This document shows, in pieces, positions 34,298 to 42,368 of a stretch of DNA of 64,000 nt; positions within the stretch are counted from its first letter, which is position 1; every line of letters begins with the position of its first letter. The stretch comes from Ornithinimicrobium avium (GTDB lineage: Bacteria > Actinomycetota > Actinomycetes > Actinomycetales > Dermatophilaceae). Location of the stretch: assembly GCF_003351765.1 (NCBI RefSeq), contig NZ_CP031229.1, forward strand, positions 992,001 to 1,056,000, given 5' to 3'. The translations under genes were made by a program, and so were the position numbers. The notes beneath the pieces were generated by a model. That model made no database searches. It was not told the DNA's origin and saw only the letters and a program-made list of their open reading frames with translations.

Positions 34298-34750
34298 ATG
34301 GACGCCACGCTGACGCTCGTCGGACCGCACGGTCCCGTCCGCGGCGGCGACCCGCGCGGCCGCGGCACGATCACGGTGGTGGAGCTGCGGCACACCCTGA
34401 CCACCCCGTGGGACGCGAGCACCGGCCGCGCCAGCGGCGCGCCCCGCCACGCACCCGTCGTGGTCACCAAGGAGCTCGACCGCGCCAGCCCGTTGCTCGC
34501 CGAGGCGTGGGCGAGCAACGCGGTGCTCACGAGCTGGCGGCTGGAGGTGCTCGGCACCGACGGGCTCGGCCGCCGCGTCCCGGTGTATGCCGTGGAGCTG
34601 CGCCGGGCCGTCGTCGTGCAGATCGTGGTGCAGACCCCTGAGGACGGCGAGCTGCCGCTGGAGAGCGTGTCGTTCGCCTACGAGCGGATCACCTGGACCT
34701 GGTCGGCCGGGAACGTCACGGCGACCGCGGGCTGGGGGCCGCCCACCTGA
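34298..34750 (+). CDS. Hcp-like (type VI secretion tube family) protein
   Basis: A 150-residue protein with the sequence pattern of the Hcp family (T6SS_HCP): HAPVVVTKELDRASPLLAEA, then ASNAVLTSWRLEVLGTDGLGRR, YAVELRRAVVVQIVVQTPE, and the diagnostic end PLESVSFAYERITWTW. Hcp forms hexameric rings stacking into a tube that carries or loads effectors. Length is close to the family's usual 150-170 residues. It lies 10 nt after the DUF2272 gene. Type VI systems belong to Gram-negative bacteria, so an Hcp in a high-GC actinobacterium with no TssB, TssC, VgrG or membrane-complex gene nearby is unusual. It could be a tube of another contractile device or an effector carrier. Confidence 0.8.
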   Translation: MDATLTLVGPHGPVRGGDPRGRGTITVVELRHTLTTPWDASTGRASGAPRHAPVVVTKELDRASPLLAEAWASNAVLTSWRLEVLGTDGLGRRVPVYAVELRRAVVVQIVVQTPEDGELPLESVSFAYERITWTWSAGNVTATAGWGPPT

Positions 34751-34934
34751 CGGCGGCCGCACTGGTCGCACAGTTCCACCCACGGACGTGATGGTCGAGG
34801 GGCGTCCGGGGCAGCGCAAGACGTGGTCAAGCCCTCCACGCCCCGGTGAGAGCACGCGACCCGACAGGTGCGCGATCGTGGCCGGGCGCGGGGCGCCGGC
34901 ATGGAAACTGACAAACATTGGACATGATTCCCTC

Positions 34935-34963
34935 TTGTCATCGCCGTTTCGCGGTTCTATGCT
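34935..34963 (+). promoter_or_regulatory. Sigma-70-type promoter upstream of the small gene at 35013
   Basis: TTGTCA (34935-34940), a 17-nt spacer, then TATGCT (34958-34963). Both boxes and the spacing fit a principal-sigma promoter and stand out in an AT-richer patch. Transcription would start near 34970, about 43 nt before the ATG, giving the last genes of the cluster their own promoter. Confidence 0.7.
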
Positions 34964-35012
34964 TGGACAATCCTTGGACAGCCCGTCCAGGACCTACACC
35001 CGAGGAGCAGCC

Positions 35013-35273
35013 ATGACCGACCAGCTCACCCCCACGGCGCACGGCACCATCCAGGACGGCCAGGGCCAGGACGCCTCCTGGGCCGACCTCGGCAAGGAGA
35101 TGTGGTCCTACCTCACCGGCCAGGGCGCGGCGATCAACTACAGCTTCGTCGACATGTCGGTGGAGGTCCCCCGGGACACCGGCGAGGACGCGCCCCGAGC
35201 CACCTGGAAGCTCAACGGGACGCTGCGGATCACGACCGAGGACCACGAGCACCGGGGCACGGAGAACCTCTGA
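35013..35273 (+). CDS. Small protein of the Hcp/FHA cluster (86 residues)
   Basis: ATG at 35013 with GAGGAG about 6 nt upstream. Residues 20-35 (SWADLGKEMWSYLTGQ) suggest an amphipathic helix. Residues 38-78 (INYSFVDMSVEVPRDTG, WKLNGTLRITTED) look like two or three beta strands. I recognise no family. The FHA gene starts 3 nt after its stop. It may be a structural adaptor or chaperone, by analogy with small genes in secretion clusters. Confidence 0.7.
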   Translation: MTDQLTPTAHGTIQDGQGQDASWADLGKEMWSYLTGQGAAINYSFVDMSVEVPRDTGEDAPRATWKLNGTLRITTEDHEHRGTENL

Positions 35274-35276
35274 GCC

Positions 35277-36146
35277 ATGACCGCACTCCACCTGGATGCG
35301 GACCTGTCCCTGCAGGTCGACACGGGGGTCGCCGACGACGACCCCGGCCGCCGGTTGTCCGCCACCCTGACAGGGTGCGGATCGACCCTGACCCTCATGC
35401 TGGAGGGCCTGGACCGGGTGCCGCTCGGCCTAGCCCCGCGCCGGGCCCCGGACCTGGTCCGCGACCTCGCGCGGCTCCTGGCCGACGAGGGACTGACCCT
35501 GGAGGTCGCCTCGCCGGCCGGCCGGTTGGTCTCCCTCGGCGTGGTCCGCCAGCGGATCGGGGACCGGGCCCTCACCGGTTCCCCGCACGTGGCCGTGCAC
35601 GACCGGCTCGCGACGGTGCGGATGCTGCGCTCCGGCGGCGGCCACGGTCCGGCGCTGGCAGCGCTCGTCCCTCCACCCACCCCGTGGCCGCTGACGCCGA
35701 CCCTCACGCCACCACGCCGGCGGCGCGTCACCACGACGCACGACCCGCTCGGTGGCGGACACCCGCGGCTGGTCTACTACCTGCGGCCGCCCGAGCTCGG
35801 CGGCGAGCGCCTCGTGCTGGCGCTGCGCAAGGGGACGACCACCCTGGGCGGCGCGCAGACGGACGACCTCACGCTGCCTGACCTGGCTCCTGGCCACCTG
35901 CGCATCGAGCGTGACCCCGGCGACGACGAGTACCGGGTGGTGCCGGTGGCCGGCGCCGCCGTCCTGGTCTCGGGTCGCCCCGTCCAGACACCCACCGTGC
36001 TGCGGACCGGCACCGTGCTGCGGGTCGGCGAGGTCGTGCTCACCTACGTGCGCGACGAGTACGCCGACCACGGCCGGCCCTACGGCGGCCGCGAGGGCGG
36101 GGAGCTCGCCCGCCAGCGCCCCCAGCGACGGCCACGGTACCTGTGA
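35277..36146 (+). CDS. Protein with degenerate FHA domain at the C-terminus
   Basis: A 289-residue protein. The first 170 residues are unrecognised. Residues about 180-260 follow an FHA pattern: TTLGGAQTDDLTLPDLAPGHLRIERD, then VAGAAVLVSGRPV and LRTGTVLRVGEVVLTYV. The usual phosphothreonine-binding residues are altered: the GR of the first loop reads GG and the SRxH loop reads APGH. It may therefore bind without phosphorylation. FHA proteins (TagH/Fha1) regulate type VI systems, which makes its position three genes after the DUF2272 protein and two after the Hcp-like one telling. Its stop overlaps the ATG of the SDR gene (TGATG at 36144-36148). Confidence 0.7.
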   Translation: MTALHLDADLSLQVDTGVADDDPGRRLSATLTGCGSTLTLMLEGLDRVPLGLAPRRAPDLVRDLARLLADEGLTLEVASPAGRLVSLGVVRQRIGDRALTGSPHVAVHDRLATVRMLRSGGGHGPALAALVPPPTPWPLTPTLTPPRRRRVTTTHDPLGGGHPRLVYYLRPPELGGERLVLALRKGTTTLGGAQTDDLTLPDLAPGHLRIERDPGDDEYRVVPVAGAAVLVSGRPVQTPTVLRTGTVLRVGEVVLTYVRDEYADHGRPYGGREGGELARQRPQRRPRYL

Positions 36147-36859
36147 TGGCGACCACGAACTCCCGACAGCGGGACCTGTCCGGGGCGCACGTCGCCGTCG
36201 TAGGAGCCACCGGGGCGCTCGGCTCACGCCTGGTCGCCCAGCTGCGGGAGTCGGGCGCCGCGGTGCTCGTGGTGGGCCGCGACGAGGAGCGTCTCGCACC
36301 CCTGACGGGGGCGGCCGGCGCAGTGGTCGGCGACCTGGCCGACAAGACGCTCGGCGACCGGGTCGTGGCAGCCGTGGAGCGGCACCTCGAGGGCCGCCTC
36401 GACGGCCTAGTCAACGCGGCCGGGGTGGTCGCCTTCGGCCCGCTCGCCGACCTGGACGACGACGTGGCCGAGGAGCTCGTGCTGACCAACCTGGTCGGCC
36501 CGATGTGGCTGCTGCGTCGCGTCGTGCCGATGCTGCGCACCAGCCAGGGCTTCGTCGCCCAGATCACCGGCGTGGTGGCCGAGCAGGCGTTCCCCGGGAT
36601 GGCCGCCTACGGCGCGAGCAAGGCCGGCCTGGCCGCCGCGGGCGGGTCCTTGGCCCGCGAGCTGCGGCGAGACCGCGTCGACGTGGTGGACCTGCGCCCT
36701 CCGCACACCGAGACCGGCCTGGCCGGCAGGGCGCTCGCCGGGCACCCGCCCGCGATGCCCACCGGGCTGGACCCCGACCTGGTCGTCCGCAGGATGGTGC
36801 GGGCGATCGTCGCACGGGAGAGCGTGGTGGGACCCGAGGCGTTCGCCCCTGAGAGCTAG
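36146..36859 (+). CDS. Short-chain dehydrogenase/reductase
   Basis: A 237-residue SDR. The NAD(P) loop is VVGATGALGSRL, the NAG-type motif is LVNAAGVVAF, and the active site Y-x3-K is YGASK; no clear catalytic Ser was pinned beyond the QITGVV strand. The strand-helix order fits the classical family. Start at ATG 36146 overlaps the FHA gene's stop, so it is co-translated with that cluster. Whether it takes part in it or was simply placed there is open. Substrate unknown. Confidence 0.85.
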   Translation: MATTNSRQRDLSGAHVAVVGATGALGSRLVAQLRESGAAVLVVGRDEERLAPLTGAAGAVVGDLADKTLGDRVVAAVERHLEGRLDGLVNAAGVVAFGPLADLDDDVAEELVLTNLVGPMWLLRRVVPMLRTSQGFVAQITGVVAEQAFPGMAAYGASKAGLAAAGGSLARELRRDRVDVVDLRPPHTETGLAGRALAGHPPAMPTGLDPDLVVRRMVRAIVARESVVGPEAFAPES

Positions 36860-36954
36860 GACCTGCGGGTCCCCTCCTTCACCTCCGAGAGCGCGCAGGG
36901 GGTGGGCTGCTCACCGGCGCCGACCGCGCGCACCGGGCTGGTGTCAGCGGCCGC

Positions 36955-38622
36955 TCAGGTCCCCGGCAGCACCTCGGTCACCCGCCCGCCGTCGACCTCC
37001 CAGCGGCGGGTGAGCCGCACCGTCTCCAGCATCCGCCGGTCGTGCGTGACCAGCAGCAGCGTCCCGTCGAAGGCCTCCAGCGCCTGTTCCAGCTGCTCGA
37101 TCGCCGGCAGGTCCAGGTGGTTGGTCGGCTCGTCCAGCACCAGCAGGTTGACCCCGCGCGCCTGCAGCAGCGCCAGCGCCGCCCTCGTCCGCTCCCCCGG
37201 CGACAGCGAGGACGCGGGCCGGCCCACGTGGTCCCCGACCAGCCCGAACTTGGCCAGCAGGGTGCGCCGGTCGGCGTCGGTCCACTCCGGCAGCTCCAGG
37301 GCGAAGACCCGCGCCAGCGGCGCGTCCTGCCGGTCCAGCAGGTCGCGCGCCTGGTCGACCTCGCCGACGACCACCCGCGAGCCCGCCGAGACGCTCCCCT
37401 CGTCCGGCGCCAGCCGACCCATCAGGAGGGCCAGCAGGGTCGTCTTGCCCGCCCCGTTCGGCCCGGTGATCGCCACCCGGTCCCCGAGGTCCAGCTGCAC
37501 GTCGACCGGGCCGAGGGTGAAGCCGCCCCGGCGCACCACCGCCGCGCGCGAGACCGCGACGACGTCGCCGGAGCGCGGCGCCCGCGCGATGGAGAACTGC
37601 AGCACCCACTCCTTGCGCGGCTCCTCCACCTCCTCCAGCCGCTCCAGCATCCGCTGCGTCTGCCGGGCCTTGGCCGCCTGCTTCTCCGAGGTCGCCTGCT
37701 GGTGGAAGCGGACGTTCTTGTCCTTCTCCTTGCGCCGCGCCAGCTTGGTGTTGGCCGCGCGGACGCCCTTGTCCATCCACGCGCGCTGCATCCGGGCGCG
37801 CGACTCGAGGGACCGGCGGCGCGCGGCATACTCCTCGTAGGCCTCCCGCGCGTGCCGCCGGGTGATCGAGCGCTCCTCCAGGTAGGCGTCGTAGCCGCCC
37901 CCGTAGGCGAGCACCCGCTGCAGGCTGCGGTCGATCTCCACGACCGTGGTGACCGTCGCGGAGAGGAACGCGCGGTCGTGGCTGACCAGCACGACCGGCG
38001 CGTCCAGCCCCTGCACGAACTCCTCCAGCAGGTCCAGCCCGGCCACGTCCAGGTCGTTGGTCGGCTCGTCCAGCAGATAGCCGTCGTAGCGCGACAGCAG
38101 CAGCCCGGCCAGCCCGACCCTGGCCGCCTGCCCGCCGGAGAGGCTGCGGACCTCGCGGTCCAGGTCGACCACCAGCCCGAGCCGCGCGGCGACCTCCTCG
38201 GCCCGCTCGTCCAGGTCCGCTCCCCCGAGCGTCAGCCAGGTCTCCAGCGCCTGGGAGTATGCGGTGCCGCTCGCCTCCTCCTCGGGCCGCTCGGCGAGCC
38301 CGTGCGCGGCGGCGTCCAGCGCCCCCTGGGCTCCGGTCACCCCGGTCCGCCGGCCCAGCGACTGTCGGATGGTCTCCCCCGCCGGTGAGTCCGGCTCCTG
38401 GGTGAGCAGCCCGAGGTGCGCCGTGCGGGGGGAGACGATCACCTGACCGGTCTGCGGCGTCCGGCGGCCGGCGAGGACGTGCAGCAGCGTGGACTTGCCC
38501 GCGCCGTTGGGCCCCACGAGCCCGACGACGTCGCCGGGCGCGACGACCAGGTCGAGGCCGGAGAAGAGAGTGGTGGCCCCGTGGCCGACGGCCACGTCCC
38601 TGGCCTGGATGGTCGCGCTCAC
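36955..38622 (-). CDS. ABC-F family ATPase
   Basis: A 555-residue protein with two ATP-binding cassettes and no membrane segment. The first Walker A is GPNGAGKST with signature LSGGQ and LLDEPTNDLD; the second has GPNGAGKTT, LSPGE and LDEPTNHLD. A long charged linker (ARRKEKDKNVRFHQQATSEKQAAK) lies between the cassettes. ABC-F proteins act on the ribosome, either in translation or in antibiotic protection. It starts at GTG 38622, 45 nt after the glycosyltransferase stop, and may be read from the radical SAM operon, where it could give self-protection. It might equally be a housekeeping factor. Confidence 0.88.
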   Translation of the reverse strand: MSATIQARDVAVGHGATTLFSGLDLVVAPGDVVGLVGPNGAGKSTLLHVLAGRRTPQTGQVIVSPRTAHLGLLTQEPDSPAGETIRQSLGRRTGVTGAQGALDAAAHGLAERPEEEASGTAYSQALETWLTLGGADLDERAEEVAARLGLVVDLDREVRSLSGGQAARVGLAGLLLSRYDGYLLDEPTNDLDVAGLDLLEEFVQGLDAPVVLVSHDRAFLSATVTTVVEIDRSLQRVLAYGGGYDAYLEERSITRRHAREAYEEYAARRRSLESRARMQRAWMDKGVRAANTKLARRKEKDKNVRFHQQATSEKQAAKARQTQRMLERLEEVEEPRKEWVLQFSIARAPRSGDVVAVSRAAVVRRGGFTLGPVDVQLDLGDRVAITGPNGAGKTTLLALLMGRLAPDEGSVSAGSRVVVGEVDQARDLLDRQDAPLARVFALELPEWTDADRRTLLAKFGLVGDHVGRPASSLSPGERTRAALALLQARGVNLLVLDEPTNHLDLPAIEQLEQALEAFDGTLLLVTHDRRMLETVRLTRRWEVDGGRVTEVLPGT

Positions 38623-38667
38623 GGCCGACAGTGTGGCACCCCTCAGAGGCGGGCGCGCAGGGCCGGG

Positions 38668-39948
38668 CTACGTCGACCGGATCGAAGGGCCGACCTCGGT
38701 CACCCGCACGCGCCTCCCGCCGGCGCGCAGCGTCCTGTAGCCCTCGGACAGCTCCTCGGATGAGAGGCCACACCAGACCTCGCCCCTGCGGGGCTCGACC
38801 ACCGGGGGGGCGGAGCCCACGAGGTCGCTCATGGCGGCGTAGCGAGTGGTCAGGGCGTCGTCACGTGTGGACAGCGACAGCGGCCCCGTCGCGGCCCAGT
38901 CCCAGGCCGCACGTTGCATGCTGAGGAGCAGGTCGGGTCGGTCGAGGAGCGTCTCGACCGACCCGAGCAGCCGCGACACCCGCTCGTGCAGCGGCAGGTC
39001 GGTCGGCACGAGGAGCATGCCCAGACCGGGAGGAAGCAGCTCGGTGACGTGCTCCATACCCGGTCCGCTGCTCGTCACAGGAACGACACCGTGAGCCAGG
39101 GCCTCGATGAGCACCATCCCGAAGCTCTCGAACCGGCTGGGAGCGAGCAGCACGTCGGCGTCCGCCAGCAGTGACAGCACGTCCTCTCTGGGCAGCCGGT
39201 CGTGCACGGTCGCCGCGCCGAGCCGCCCGCGCCATGGCTCCGGGCATGGACCGACCCAGCTCAGACGCAGCTCCTCCTTGCCGCGGCAGCGGACGAGCTC
39301 GGCCATGACCTGGGCGGCCTCCGGCCCCCCCTTGTCCTCCCAGCCGTCACCGACGAAAGCGACGTGCACCGGCCGGCAGTGGTCCGGTCGCGCGGGAGCG
39401 GGCTTAGGACCGGGCGGCACGGCGGGGCGGACGACCTCGGAACGTTCTTCGAGACGGTCGTGCGCTGCGCCTCCGGCGACGTCGAGCGTGAGGTCGAGGG
39501 CCTCGTCGAGCGCACGGCGAGTTCGGAACAGGACACCGACGCAGGCATCGTCGAGGTATGCCGCGAGCATGAGCAAGACCCGTCGACGCACGACCGGGTG
39601 GTCCGACGGCGGAAGTGCCCGGCCACCGCGGACCAAGGGCCTGCCGTAGAGGAGGGTGAGGACCAGATCGTCGGTGTCCACCACGAAGGGCACTCCCCCG
39701 TCGACGGGCAGCCGCGAGGAGTGGACGCCGGTCAGCCCGGCACCGGCCGGGGGCACCTCGTAACGGACCCGCTCGAGCACGCTGGGCTGCGCGAACGGGT
39801 CCCTCCGCTCCGGCCCTGCTGCCCGGGGCAGCAGGAACCGGTGACGGTGGAGGAGGTCGACGTACCGGACGCCGACGGGAGGCGACGCCGTCAGCGACCC
39901 GTGGATGCCCCGGTGCAGCTCGGCGGACGGGCCGAGCGCGACGAGCAC
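38668..39948 (-). CDS. GT4-type glycosyltransferase of the radical SAM cluster
   Basis: A 426-residue GT-B glycosyltransferase. The C-terminal Rossmann half has VHVAFVGDGWEDKGG, LLADADVLLAPSRFESFGMVLIEALAHGVVPV and the GT4 E-x7-E motif within it. The N-terminal half is divergent but contains PFVVDTDDLVLTLLYG. I choose GTG 39948, 7 nt beyond the precursor-like gene's stop; the frame stays open upstream through that gene. The sugar donor cannot be told. Sitting directly after the peptide gene, it may glycosylate the modified peptide. Confidence 0.75.
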   Translation of the reverse strand: MLVALGPSAELHRGIHGSLTASPPVGVRYVDLLHRHRFLLPRAAGPERRDPFAQPSVLERVRYEVPPAGAGLTGVHSSRLPVDGGVPFVVDTDDLVLTLLYGRPLVRGGRALPPSDHPVVRRRVLLMLAAYLDDACVGVLFRTRRALDEALDLTLDVAGGAAHDRLEERSEVVRPAVPPGPKPAPARPDHCRPVHVAFVGDGWEDKGGPEAAQVMAELVRCRGKEELRLSWVGPCPEPWRGRLGAATVHDRLPREDVLSLLADADVLLAPSRFESFGMVLIEALAHGVVPVTSSGPGMEHVTELLPPGLGMLLVPTDLPLHERVSRLLGSVETLLDRPDLLLSMQRAAWDWAATGPLSLSTRDDALTTRYAAMSDLVGSAPPVVEPRRGEVWCGLSSEELSEGYRTLRAGGRRVRVTEVGPSIRST

Positions 39949-39955
39949 AGGTCGG

Positions 39956-40225
39956 TCAGTACTGCCGCTGGGCCCACTGGGCCCAGAAGCCGTCGTCATC
40001 CCGCATGCGGGAGACCTCGAAGCTGCCTGCCCTGCTGGCCGCCAGGAAATCCAGCGCCTTGCGGAAGTCCTCCTTGGACACACGGCCCTTCTCGACCGTG
40101 GGGGCGCCCTGACCACCGAGCAGCTGCACGAAGGCCGCGCGCTCCTCCTCACCCAGCGTGCCGCCAAACTCCTCAAGCTTGCGCAGGAGACTGTCTCCGA
40201 CGTTGCCCGGCTCCTTCTTCTCCAT
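39956..40225 (-). CDS. Candidate RiPP precursor peptide (89 residues) with C-terminal WAQWAQ
   Basis: ATG at 40225 lies 2 nt after the radical SAM stop, with AAAGGG upstream inside that gene's end. The N-terminal half is charged and helical (SLLRKLEEFGGTLGEEERAAF), like a leader recognised by a maturase. The tail is short and aromatic: W81-A-Q-W84-A-Q-R-Q-Y89, preceded by DDDGF. The tandem W-x-Q units resemble the aromatic-X-X triplets that some radical SAM/SPASM enzymes join into three-residue cyclophanes. There are no cysteines, so a sactipeptide is excluded. The protein could instead be a small partner subunit of the enzyme. Function inferred from layout. Confidence 0.6.
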   Translation of the reverse strand: MEKKEPGNVGDSLLRKLEEFGGTLGEEERAAFVQLLGGQGAPTVEKGRVSKEDFRKALDFLAASRAGSFEVSRMRDDDGFWAQWAQRQY

Positions 40226-40227
40226 GG

Positions 40228-41661
40228 TCACACCCTTTCTCGTGGACGGAACTGCCTTGCTCGCCGGGGAGGGTCCCCGGAGTCGGTGCACGGGTCGGGA
40301 AGAAGGTCACGAGGCTGAGGGATGCCGTCGGCGTCGAGCGGGACAGGACGGGCACGGACGTGGTCGATGAGGGGCAGCAGACCGCAGCAGTCGGCACGGT
40401 GGCTCGGGTTGTGCCGCGCCGAGGTGTATCGCTCGTGAGGGCACCAGCCCTGGCAGACGTCGAACCCCGGGCACCTGCGCATCCCCTCCAGCGCATGCTC
40501 GTTGGCCTCCCGCAGGGCCTCCATCGCGGGGCTCGCAGCCATCGACAGGAAGTCCTGCGTGAGGACGTTGCCCAGGGTGTATCGCTCGTCGCCCAGGAAC
40601 AGGTCGCAGTGCGCTACCCGCCCGTCCGGCTCGACGAGGTAGTAGGCGCCCAGGCAGCCGCCCGCCAGCGTGCACGGCCGGTGCCGGGTGCCCGCGACCT
40701 TGCGGCGCAGCACCTCGAGCTCCCTGATGTGGACGTCTGGGTCGCCGTGCTCGCGCCAGATGTCGTCGAGCTCGGTCATGAACGCCATGAACCGCGGCGG
40801 GTCGACGTAGCGGTCGGCGGGCGTGCCCGGGGCGGCGGACGGGTTGTTGGGCGGTTTGACAGGGAGGAGCCCGAAGCGGGGAAGTCCGGCCTCGAGGAAG
40901 AAATCGAAGATCCGTCGCGGCCCGAGGGCCAGGGCCTCCTCGTCCAGGACCATCAGCACGGACGGCTCGATGCCGTGGTCGCGCAGCACCCGCACGCCGC
41001 GCAGCACGTCGGCGAAGGACCCGGCGCCGGATACGTAGCGCCGGGTGCGGTCGTGGATCTCTGCGGGTCCATCGAGGCTGATGCCGACCGAGAAGGAGTG
41101 CCGGGCCAGGAACGCGGCCCATTCCGCGTCGATCCGTGTGGCGTTGGTCTGGATCTCGTTGCGGATGATCGTGCCCGGCTGGCGGAATCGCGACTGTAGG
41201 TAGAGTGCACGCTCGTAGAACCGGCGCGGCAGGAGGGTCGTCTCGCCGCCGTGCCAGACGACGTCGAGCACCGCAGGGTTGCTGTGCCGCAAAGCCTTGA
41301 GCAGCGTGTGCGCCAGGACTGGCAGACGCATGGTCTGGTCGGGGCCGGCGCGCCAGTCGTTGCAGTAGGAGCAGCGAAGGTTGCACAGCCTCGTGCCCTT
41401 GACTATGAGGGTGAGCCCCCGACCACGCGGCGGCACCTCTACGGGCACTGCGTCCAGGCGCTCGACCAGACGCAGCTCGGCGGGGTTGAAGAGCTGCGTC
41501 GAGTCGGAGCTGGCCCGCAGCCGGTCGGCGGGGTCGAGCTGGGCGAGCACCGCCGGGTACAGGAGCTCACGCTCGGCGTCGGGCAGGGTGTCCGCCAGCC
41601 CGGCCAACGACTGGATCACGCGGTCCAGAGCGGTACCGGCCTTTTCCCCCGAAACCGACAT
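40228..41661 (-). CDS. Radical SAM/SPASM peptide-modifying enzyme
   Basis: A 477-residue protein. The radical SAM cluster motif is C93-x3-C97-x2-C100 (CNLRCSYC). VWHGGETTLLPRRFYE, EIQTNATRID and VGISLDGPAEIHDRTRR are hallmarks of the anSME/FxsB/SCIFF branch that modifies peptides or proteins. A C-terminal SPASM region (CTLAGGCLGAYYLVEPDGRVAHCDL, then CPGFDVCQGWCPH and DCCGLL) should hold auxiliary iron-sulfur clusters. About 90 residues before the core may recognise the leader. It is first in an apparent operon with the 89-residue peptide, a glycosyltransferase and perhaps the ABC-F gene. Divergent from the stress-protein gene. Confidence 0.88.
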   Translation of the reverse strand: MSVSGEKAGTALDRVIQSLAGLADTLPDAERELLYPAVLAQLDPADRLRASSDSTQLFNPAELRLVERLDAVPVEVPPRGRGLTLIVKGTRLCNLRCSYCNDWRAGPDQTMRLPVLAHTLLKALRHSNPAVLDVVWHGGETTLLPRRFYERALYLQSRFRQPGTIIRNEIQTNATRIDAEWAAFLARHSFSVGISLDGPAEIHDRTRRYVSGAGSFADVLRGVRVLRDHGIEPSVLMVLDEEALALGPRRIFDFFLEAGLPRFGLLPVKPPNNPSAAPGTPADRYVDPPRFMAFMTELDDIWREHGDPDVHIRELEVLRRKVAGTRHRPCTLAGGCLGAYYLVEPDGRVAHCDLFLGDERYTLGNVLTQDFLSMAASPAMEALREANEHALEGMRRCPGFDVCQGWCPHERYTSARHNPSHRADCCGLLPLIDHVRARPVPLDADGIPQPRDLLPDPCTDSGDPPRRARQFRPRERV

Positions 41662-41874
41662 CAGGACCGCCCCCTCGGACGAGATTGTGATCTACGGCAT
41701 ATTACGTCCGCTGAGGATCCGCGCGCAAGACCACGCCAGTCCTTCGAGACCAGACGTGGCGTGACCGCAGCAGGCCTCCGCGGAGACTCATCTACTACGC
41801 TAGATGGTAGAAGAGCAGGTGCGTCCCGCGCCGTCCAATCCCGGCAGGTGCAGGAGCCCAGGAGAGGAGACCCC

Positions 41875-42291
41875 GTGACCTACTCGAAGGTGCTGGTCCC
41901 GATCGCCCCTTCCTACGGGAAGGATGCGCGGCGCGCGCTGGACGTGGCGCGCTCGCTGCTCGACCCCGGCGGCATGATCACCGTGGTCTCGGTGCTCGAG
42001 GACATGCCCCGCTACCTCTACCCCGAGGTGGCCTCGATCATCCCTGTCGTCGAGGAGAACCAGCGCGCGGTCCGGGAGGCGATGGCCCGGGACTTCACCG
42101 CTCCCGACGTCGAGGTGGTGACGCTCTCGGGCCACCCGACCCGGGCGATCCTCGACCTGGCCAAGGAGGAGGACCACGACTGCATCGTGATCGCCTCGGC
42201 TCAGCCTGGCTGGGAGCACTTCTTCCTCGGGTCGACCGCCTCGGGCGTCGTGCGGCACGCCCGGTGCTCGGTCCACGTGGTGCGCGGCTGA
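41875..42291 (+). CDS. Universal stress protein (UspA family)
   Basis: A 138-residue single-domain Usp. It begins with KVLVPIAPSYGKDARRALDVA and ends with IVIASAQPGWEHFFLGSTASGVVRHARCSVHVVR, whose G-x-x-G...S pattern is the ATP-binding loop of the family (here GSTASG). The GTG at 41875 has AGGAGAGGAG upstream. Function is general stress adaptation. A strong terminator follows. Confidence 0.9.
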   Translation: MTYSKVLVPIAPSYGKDARRALDVARSLLDPGGMITVVSVLEDMPRYLYPEVASIIPVVEENQRAVREAMARDFTAPDVEVVTLSGHPTRAILDLAKEEDHDCIVIASAQPGWEHFFLGSTASGVVRHARCSVHVVRG

Positions 42292-42309
42292 GCGGCCCCG
42301 GACATGCGG

Positions 42310-42340
42310 CGAGGCCCCGCGCTGTTCGCGCGGGGCCTCG
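42310..42340. terminator. Bidirectional terminator between Usp and cold-shock genes
   Basis: CGAGGCCCCGCGC pairs perfectly with GCGCGGGGCCTCG around a 5-nt loop, a 13-bp stem between convergent genes. A short T-containing stretch (tcgtc, ttgtcg) follows on the plus side. Confidence 0.85.
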
Positions 42341-42368
42341 TCGTCAGAAGTTGTCGTGCTAGCTCAAC

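Noticed and set aside
29896..34557. 1553-residue open frame on the minus strand
   Set aside because: Antisense shadow of the DUF2272 gene; the plus-strand product has a clear domain and ribosome binding site.
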